Shown: in pieces, positions 58,689 to 64,000 of the stretch
Layout of the letters: each line of letters begins with the position of its first letter
Position numbering within the stretch: position 1 is the stretch's first letter
Assembly (NCBI RefSeq): GCF_036178845.1
Contig: NZ_CP108070.1
Location: 8,804,001-8,868,000 of the forward strand
Source: Streptomyces sp. NBC_00271
GTDB taxonomy: Bacteria; Actinomycetota; Actinomycetes; Streptomycetales; Streptomycetaceae
Direction: 5' to 3'
DNA length: 64,000 nt
Translations under genes and position numbers: made by a program
The notes under the pieces: model-generated
What the model was told of the DNA's origin: nothing
Database searches by the model: none
What the model saw: the letters and a program-made list of their open reading frames with translations, nothing else

Positions 58689-60797
58689 TCAGTTGGGCGG
58701 GTAGATGAGTGCGCCGGAGTCGGCGTCGTTGACGTATCGGCCGGCGAGGTCGGCGTAGTACGCGTCGGACGGGTTGCCGTCCGAGAGGTCGGCGGCCTTG
58801 ACGGTCGAGGATGTGGCGGTGCCGTCGGTGGAGACCGCTGCGGCGAAGTCGATGAACTGGCCGGGGTAATTGTCGAGCAGGTAGTTGTTGACCTGCTCGC
58901 GAGCGGCCTCCTGGGTCGCGGTGCCGGGGTGGGCGGCGGTGAACGGCGGGATGGTGGCGAGATAGACGGTGATGTTGGAGTTCTGGGTGATCGGCTGCTG
59001 GTTGATGTAGATCTGGCTGTCGTCGGTGTAGTACGAGTTCAGCTGGGTCTTGAGGGAGGCCAGTCCGATCTCCACCTCGGTGGCGCAGGTGTCGGCGTTG
59101 CTGGTGCAGTTCAGCAGGTCGGCGGCGCCGGTGGAGACGAGGACGGTGCGCACGTTGCCTTGGACCAACACGCTGCGGTCCAGGGGGTTGAGCGCGTTGA
59201 GCAGATCGGTGCTGTCGGTGATCTGCGGCAGCGGGCTATTGCTGTGGGTGCCCGCGTTGAGCACGCCGTAGTCCACGGAGGTGTCCCCGTGGGGATCGTT
59301 GACCAGGGCGTTGGTGATCGCTTCGCTCAAGTGATGCCCGCCGTCTTCGCTTGCGGTGTCCCCGTTGACGCTCTGGTCTCCGTAGAGGACCAGCGAGCCG
59401 GTGGGGTTTGAGGTGGAGGTGGTGACGTCGATGCCTGAGAGGTACGGCAGACCGGTGTAGGTGCTCTGCATGTAGGAGGCGGCGGCTGTGTCACTGGTGC
59501 GGTTGGCGGGGTCACTGACCCAGACGGGAGTCCGAGCCACAGAGTGGCCGGGCATGGCGGACACCGAGCCGTGCACCTGCAAGCTGACCAGTACGGTTGC
59601 TTGCTGTTGGACGGTCAGGGTGACGGGGTCGCTCGTGGCGTCGCCGCCTGCGGGAATGGTGACGGAGGCGGAACCGTCGAAGGTCAGCGTTGTGGGTGCC
59701 GCGGCTGCGGTGGCGCCGCCTGCGGTGGTGTCCTGCAGGGCAACGGAGGCCGCGTCAAAGGTCACCGGGGTGCCACCCAGCGCGTTGGACAGGTGGATGC
59801 GCGCCCCGTTTCCGCTGTCGGTGCCGATGCTGACGTGGGCCGGGATACGTAGGGTCTGGCCGTTGACGGTGGCTGTGCTGTCGTCGGACAACTGCACCTT
59901 GTCGGTGTCCTGGACCGAGGCCCAGGTGCCGACCCAGTGCTGGGCGCTGGATCCGCTGCCGGTGACGGTCATCGGCCGTATGCCCAGCCCGAGGATGTGC
60001 GGGGTGGGCCGGCCTGCCTGGACGCCGTTGGTGAACAGGGGCAGGGAGATGCTGCTGATGACCGAGCCGGGGCAGGCCAGCGGGACGCTGATGGCATAGA
60101 CCTTCGGGCCGGAGCTCGGGCGGGTCTGGGTGTTGTCGCTGTGGTTCTCGTGGACCAGGGTGATCGAGGCCGCGGAGGACGGGCCGGAGAGCCAGTCCGG
60201 CACGGGGTCCAGACGATAGTCCTGGTCGGCGGGGCCGCTGGTCAGGCAGTTGTTCTTGGCGTAGGTGATGGTGCCGGTGACGTTCTTGGCTGCGGCGCCG
60301 GTGGCGAAGGCGAGGAAGACCACGGCGTCGCCGGTGTTGACCGCGCCGCTGCTGGGCACGGTGATTGTCTGGCCGGAGGCCAGCATGTTGTCGTAGGTGC
60401 CGGTGCCGAACTTCGGCAGCGTAATGGTGGCGCCGTCGACGGTCACGGTTTTGCCGCTCTGCCAGCCCGCTGTGCTCGTCAGGTCGGCGGCGTTGAAGCT
60501 GTTGCCGGAGCCGTCGGCGTCGGCAGGGCTGGTCGTGGTGGTGTAGGTGCTGGTGGCGGTGTTGTTCAGGCAGCCGCTGGTGTCGTTGATCGCACAGGTC
60601 AGTTGGGCGGCGGACTGGGAGTGAGTGCTGTGCGATGTCGCACGGGGTGCTTGAGCCGGGGTGCCGGACGCCGCGTGGGCCGGCGTCGTGGTCGTCAGAG
60701 ACCCGGCAGCCAGGGCGGCGGCCACGACAATGACGGCGGCGATCGGCCTTGACGCGGGACGTCTGGAGGTAAGTATGGGTAAGCGAAAGACGGACAT
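58689..60797 (-). CDS. Large secreted SGNH/GDSL-type hydrolase-like protein
   Basis: A 702-residue exported protein: signal peptide about 1-42 (AAVIVVAAALAAGSLT, cleavage near AHAA), a Thr/Ser-rich N-terminal domain (about 60-260), then a region opening WVGTWASVQ, the strand that starts many actinobacterial SGNH esterases. The nucleophile block appears as LVLYGDQSVNGD rather than the usual GDSIT, leaving the catalytic serine uncertain. LVSTGAADLLN may be the counterpart of the Gly/Asn block, and DADSGALIYPP ends the protein. Much longer than common 200-400 residue SGNH enzymes. It may be a cell-wall or polymer esterase; activity is unproven. Confidence 0.75.
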   Translation of the reverse strand: MSVFRLPILTSRRPASRPIAAVIVVAAALAAGSLTTTTPAHAASGTPAQAPRATSHSTHSQSAAQLTCAINDTSGCLNNTATSTYTTTTSPADADGSGNSFNAADLTSTAGWQSGKTVTVDGATITLPKFGTGTYDNMLASGQTITVPSSGAVNTGDAVVFLAFATGAAAKNVTGTITYAKNNCLTSGPADQDYRLDPVPDWLSGPSSAASITLVHENHSDNTQTRPSSGPKVYAISVPLACPGSVISSISLPLFTNGVQAGRPTPHILGLGIRPMTVTGSGSSAQHWVGTWASVQDTDKVQLSDDSTATVNGQTLRIPAHVSIGTDSGNGARIHLSNALGGTPVTFDAASVALQDTTAGGATAAAAPTTLTFDGSASVTIPAGGDATSDPVTLTVQQQATVLVSLQVHGSVSAMPGHSVARTPVWVSDPANRTSDTAAASYMQSTYTGLPYLSGIDVTTSTSNPTGSLVLYGDQSVNGDTASEDGGHHLSEAITNALVNDPHGDTSVDYGVLNAGTHSNSPLPQITDSTDLLNALNPLDRSVLVQGNVRTVLVSTGAADLLNCTSNADTCATEVEIGLASLKTQLNSYYTDDSQIYINQQPITQNSNITVYLATIPPFTAAHPGTATQEAAREQVNNYLLDNYPGQFIDFAAAVSTDGTATSSTVKAADLSDGNPSDAYYADLAGRYVNDADSGALIYPPN

Positions 60798-61859
60798 GGA
60801 GGTCGGGATCCTTCCCGGGGCTCAGGCGGTCCCCCCGGTGGGTCCGCGCCGCAGTGCATTCTGGAGGTCGGTATGTGCGCGGTCCATCGCTAATTGATCG
60901 CCAAGCGCCCGCCTATAGTCCGTTTTTGGCTCATGTGAGTCGAGATGCGTTCCAGAGTGGGTGATTCTTTTATTTTCCTTGGGAAGATTCTTTACGCTTT
61001 TTGTCGACTTCGGGGCCGGACCCGTGCGGCCAGGTTGCTGGCCCGGCCGCTACGGCGCCGCCCCGCCTACCAGACCCCTGGCCGCGCACAAACAGCATTC
61101 GCGACGAGCTGGTCAAGGGCGTCATCAGCGTGCTCACGGCTCACCACCAGTGGCGGGGTATACCGGAGCGACATAGGCAACGCGACGCCGCGCAACGCCA
61201 ACGGCTACTGGGGAGACCACAACGTCCATTCGGAGACGGCTACGATCCACTGCGCGTAGATCGCTGTTTTCCGTGAATGGGGAACGGGTGGAAAACGAAC
61301 GACGCCGCCCTGATTCGGCGGACCTCGTCGTGGCCGGGGCGATCGGGTTCCTGTGGGCGCGCAGGAGGCTGTACCGCTGAGGGTGCTGTCCCATCAGGGA
61401 GGCGCTACCCGTGGTGCGGCCGTCGGCCGACCGAGCCGCCCTGGGCAAGCCGGAAACTCCGGCCTGTTCGCGGCGGCTTGCTGCTTCTCCGCACTCTGGG
61501 GCGGCGTCGGAACGCTTGAGCGGAAGCGGAGCGTGGGTGGTGTCGGATGAGCTCGTTGATCGAGGAGCTGCGCCCGCTGTGAGGCCGCCGCGCGAGAGGA
61601 GCCGGCCGGACTCCGCCGTGAAATCGACTCGTTGAGCGAGCGTCTGGCGAAGGCCGAGGAGCGTCCAGATGCCTCCGTCGGTCGCCGCGGCCCTGGCCCA
61701 GTACTTCATGGAGTACCCCGCAGTCGAGGTGGAGCTGCCGTGGGGCGGTTCGGGGGCCTGATCGGGAGACGAAGAGGTTCCCGCTTGTCATCACCACGAC
61801 GTACGGCAACGCCCTTCGCGCGGCGGTGGAAGGCGCTACGCGGCCGGTGGCAGCGGCGG
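60798..61859. other. Gene-poor stretch
   Basis: No gene I can support. The first 160 bases are AT-richer (60890-61010) and may contain the promoter of the secreted hydrolase. Short frames on both strands lack ribosome binding sites and family features; one plus-strand frame ends with ANGYWGDHNVHSETATIHCA at 61257 but has no start. The region separates the secreted-protein block from the mobile-element relics. Confidence 0.5.
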
Positions 61860-62080
61860 GTTGGCCGAGCAAGGCGTCAATGGCCCCGCGCCCCTCGCCG
61901 CCGGCCTCAGGCATGAAGTGGGCGTAGTAGTCCAGGGTGATGGTTGGACTTGAGTGGCCGAGCCGTCGGGCCAGGGTGACGACTGACTCGCCCGCTTCGG
62001 GGATGACCGAGGTGGAGGTATGCCGGAGCATGTGGAATCCGTCCGCTCCCAGATCGCGCCACAGCGGCGTCGCTCTCGCA
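61860..62080 (-). mobile_element. Tyrosine recombinase (phage-type integrase) C-terminal relic
   Basis: RDLGADGFHMLRHTSTSVIP, VVTLARRLGHSSPTITLDYY and AHFMPEAGGEGRGAIDALLG give the second half of the catalytic domain with the HxxR, GH and nucleophilic Tyr residues. The core- and DNA-binding N-terminus is missing, replaced by the CorA fragment 20 bases upstream. The open frame continues to 61405 without similarity. A remnant of an integrated element; no att site was found. Confidence 0.8.
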
Positions 62081-62103
62081 GGTCAACGCTCGCCGTCGCA
62101 GGG

Positions 62104-62345
62104 TCAGAGCCAGTCCTTCCGCTTGAAGATGACGTACAGACTGGTGCAGACGATCGCCATCAGGACGATCGCGAAGGGATATCCGAGCACCCAGTGCAAC
62201 TCCGGCATGCGCTCGAAGTTCATGCCGTAGATCGTCCCGACCAGGGTCGGGGCGAACAGGATGGCCGCCCAGGACGAGATCTTCTTGAAGTTGTCTACCA
62301 AGATGTGCTGACCTGCGGTGATGCGTCCAGCACCGACTCTGACCT
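62104..62345 (-). pseudogene. CorA magnesium transporter, C-terminal relic
   Basis: FKKISSWAAILFAPTLVGTI, YGMNFERMPELHW and a last helix ending FKRKDWL are the two membrane helices and GMN signature of CorA. Upstream the frame breaks: ESVLDASPQVS is in a different phase from ITAGQHILVDNFKKIS, and the large cytoplasmic domain is gone. An ATG near 62301 could give 65 residues but lacks a ribosome binding site. Confidence 0.8.
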
Positions 62346-62880
62346 GGATGGATACCCCTTTCAGGCTCTTTCAGGATCGTGCCGCGTTACGCAGCCCATT
62401 CTCCCCACGCGCTCCCCACGGCGGCTCGTGCTCCCCAGATTCTCCCCAGGAGAGTTGCCGGGTGGTGATCGTTGGGCGTGCTCTGGAAGGCCCGCCGACC
62501 ATGTGCTCCGGTCACGCTTCGTGGCCGATGGCGGCACGGAAGATGCTGCAGTACTGCCGCAGGGACTGCGCCAGTACATACGTCTCCCGGCCTGTGCCCG
62601 CCACTGGGGATCCGGGCATGACGTCCAAGAGCAGCGGGAACTCTCTGGGACCTTTCTGGGACTTCCGGCCGCGTCAACGAGCACGAGCGTGAGACAGCCG
62701 AAAGGCCATCTACGCACGTCAGTAACACGAAGCCGCCCAGCATTCCAGGGCACAGGGTCGTCTGGTCTCTCCCGGGACAACTCACCATGAGGGCGCGCCC
62801 GCGACTCCCTCAAGACTGCGTGAGAGCTGACGGCAGGCCAACGGGACGGAGAGTAGCGGATCACCCCCGCGTCCGCGGGA
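62346..62880. other. Gene-free stretch with repeated CTCCCCA
   Basis: No gene supported. Four copies of ctcccca occur in 48 bases (62401, 62412, 62431, 62442), in a pattern of 11, 19 and 11 bases. Open frames on both strands lack starts or families. It lies between the CorA and IS110 relics. Confidence 0.5.
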
Positions 62881-63515
62881 GTGATCCGCACTTCGCCGGT
62901 GGAAGACCTCGCCGACGGCGAGCGGATAGTGCGCGTCCCGCCCAAACTCATGACTCACCGCCGTACCGCCGCCTGCACCTACGGCAAGTCCGACCCCATC
63001 GACGCCCTGGCCGCAGCCCGAGCTGCACTGCGGGAACCGGACCTGCCGACCGCGCACCTCGACGACGCGAGCAGAGAGGTGCGCCTGCTCATGGACCACC
63101 GCGACGACATGGTCGCCGAACGCACCCTCGTGATCAACCGGTTGCGCTGGCACCTGCACGAACTCGGCCCCGAACTCGACCCTCCTGCTCGCAGTCTCAC
63201 CCAGCCCAAGCAGATAAAGAGTGCCTACGCGCGGCACAGCGGAACCGCGCCTCTGCCCGTGTGGTCCGGCAACCGATAACGTCACCGACTCAGCCGTATG
63301 GGAGACCGCCAGCTCAACGTCGCACTGCACCGCATCGCGATCACGCAAGCCCAATTTCATCCCGAAGCACGGGACTACCTACAGCGCCGCCGCCAGGCCG
63401 GGGACACCACCACCGAATCGATCCGCGTCCTAAAGCGCTGGCTTTCCGACGTCGTCCACCAGGCCTTGCGCCGCGACGCTCACTCTGCCGAGGAGCCACT
63501 CGCCGTTGATGTGGC
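62881..63515 (+). mobile_element. IS110-family transposase relic
   Basis: The first part (GERIVRVPPKLMTHRRTAAC; YGKSDPIDALAAARAAL; VNRLRWHLHELGPEL) is the RuvC-like N-terminal region of IS110 transposases, with the first catalytic residues missing. An internal deletion near 63215 joins it to SAYARHSGTAPLPVWSGNR. A frameshift then leads into GDRQLNVALHRIAITQAQFH and LKRWLSDVVHQALRRD, the transposase C-terminus. It ends against the deacetylase stop at 63516. Confidence 0.82.
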
Positions 63516-64000
63516 TCAGGGCCTGTACACCATCCCGGGCTGGGGCTTGGCGGGGGCGAGCAGCTGCGACACCGTGACGATGGTGTAGCCGCGCTGCTTG
63601 AGCGCCTTGATGATTCCCGGGACGGCGGGAACGGTCCCCTTGTGCAGGTCGTGCAGCAGGATGATGCCGTCGCGGTGGGTCTGGTCGAGCACCCGCTTGG
63701 TGATCAGGGCCGAGTCGGTCGTCTCGTAGTCCTTGGCCGTGACGCTCCACAGCACCTGCGCCAGCCCCAGGTCCCGGCAGATCTTGGCCACCTTGCGGTT
63801 GGTGCGGCCCTCCGGCGGACGCATCAGGATGGGCCTGGTGCCAGTGATCTTCTCGATGGCGTCCTGTGTCCGGGTCAGCTCCTGACGGGCGTCGTCCGTG
63901 TTGATATCCGTCAAAACCTCGTGATACCACGTGTGATTGCCGATTTCGTGCCCCTCGTCCGAGATGCGACGCAGGATCTCGGGGTACTTCGCGATGTGGC
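63516..64000 (-). CDS. Polysaccharide deacetylase (NodB domain), partial (N-terminus beyond right edge)
   Basis: The C-terminal 161 codons. GHEIGNHTWYHE gives the two metal-binding histidines of NodB motif 2; RPPEGRTNRKV is motif 3; DGIILLHDLHKGT is motif 5 with the catalytic His; QRGYTIVTVSQLL closes the fold. It removes acetyl groups from a cell-wall or surface polysaccharide such as peptidoglycan or chitin oligomers, probably outside the membrane, but the signal peptide lies off the window. The IS110 relic abuts its 3' end without cutting it. Confidence 0.9.
   Translation of the reverse strand, partial: HIAKYPEILRRISDEGHEIGNHTWYHEVLTDINTDDARQELTRTQDAIEKITGTRPILMRPPEGRTNRKVAKICRDLGLAQVLWSVTAKDYETTDSALITKRVLDQTHRDGIILLHDLHKGTVPAVPGIIKALKQRGYTIVTVSQLLAPAKPQPGMVYRP

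Overview
The window looks like chromosomal DNA of a Streptomyces-type actinomycete. GC is very high, GTG and TTG starts are common, ribosome binding sites are GGAGG-like, and regulators of the SARP/AfsR, AraC and actinobacterial two-component types are abundant. Other typical actinobacterial features are a streptophobe membrane protein, P450-ferredoxin pairs and paired fluoride channels. All calls were read by eye from the sequence; no database search was run.

Layout. Positions 1-8771 (minus) hold the start of a PUFA-synthase-type polyketide/lipid locus: a 2370-residue megasynthase (two nitronate-monooxygenase-like reductase domains, KS, AT, two nearly identical ACPs, KR), then a second KS subunit that runs off the left edge. 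Positions 9310-14577 hold an arabinofuranosidase-domain relic and a membrane redox module (ferric-reductase-like flavocytochrome, FMN-carrier protein, ApbE flavin transferase) divergent from a two-component system. Positions 14629-24350 hold two alpha/beta hydrolases under a dense regulator block with two AraC/SARP pairs, followed by a LysR gene facing an M20 peptidase. Positions 25701-30716 hold a GlxA-type regulator divergent from a reductase-like protein, ferredoxin, ferredoxin reductase and P450.

Positions 30717-32272 are a gene graveyard (GNAT and SDR relics, an inverted-repeat element) that also carries a 25-codon gene resembling ribosomal protein bL37. Positions 32273-39874 hold a streptophobe protein, a second two-component system, a zinc-type CDF exporter and a flavin monooxygenase. 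Positions 39950-45144 form an arsenic-resistance island with intact arsC, two arsR genes, an aquaporin-type channel and a flavoprotein. It also contains four damaged genes: trxB, a second arsC, a flavin monooxygenase and an arsI-like VOC gene.

Positions 47428-52297 form a one-carbon module: NAD-dependent formate dehydrogenase, divergent from two CrcB/FluC genes, an FmdB-type zinc ribbon, an AmiS/UreI amide channel and formamidase. Together these would import formamide, hydrolyse it to formate and ammonia, and oxidise formate to CO2 with NADH. Positions 52431-55492 carry a damaged sugar operon (ROK kinase, frameshifted mannose-6-phosphate isomerase, tail of an ABC permease) abutting the tail of an MFS transporter. 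Positions 55760-60797 encode secreted or membrane proteins. The right end (57096-57518 and 60798-63520) is rich in relics: ISAs1-like and IS110-like transposases, a tyrosine recombinase and CorA. A polysaccharide deacetylase runs off the right edge.
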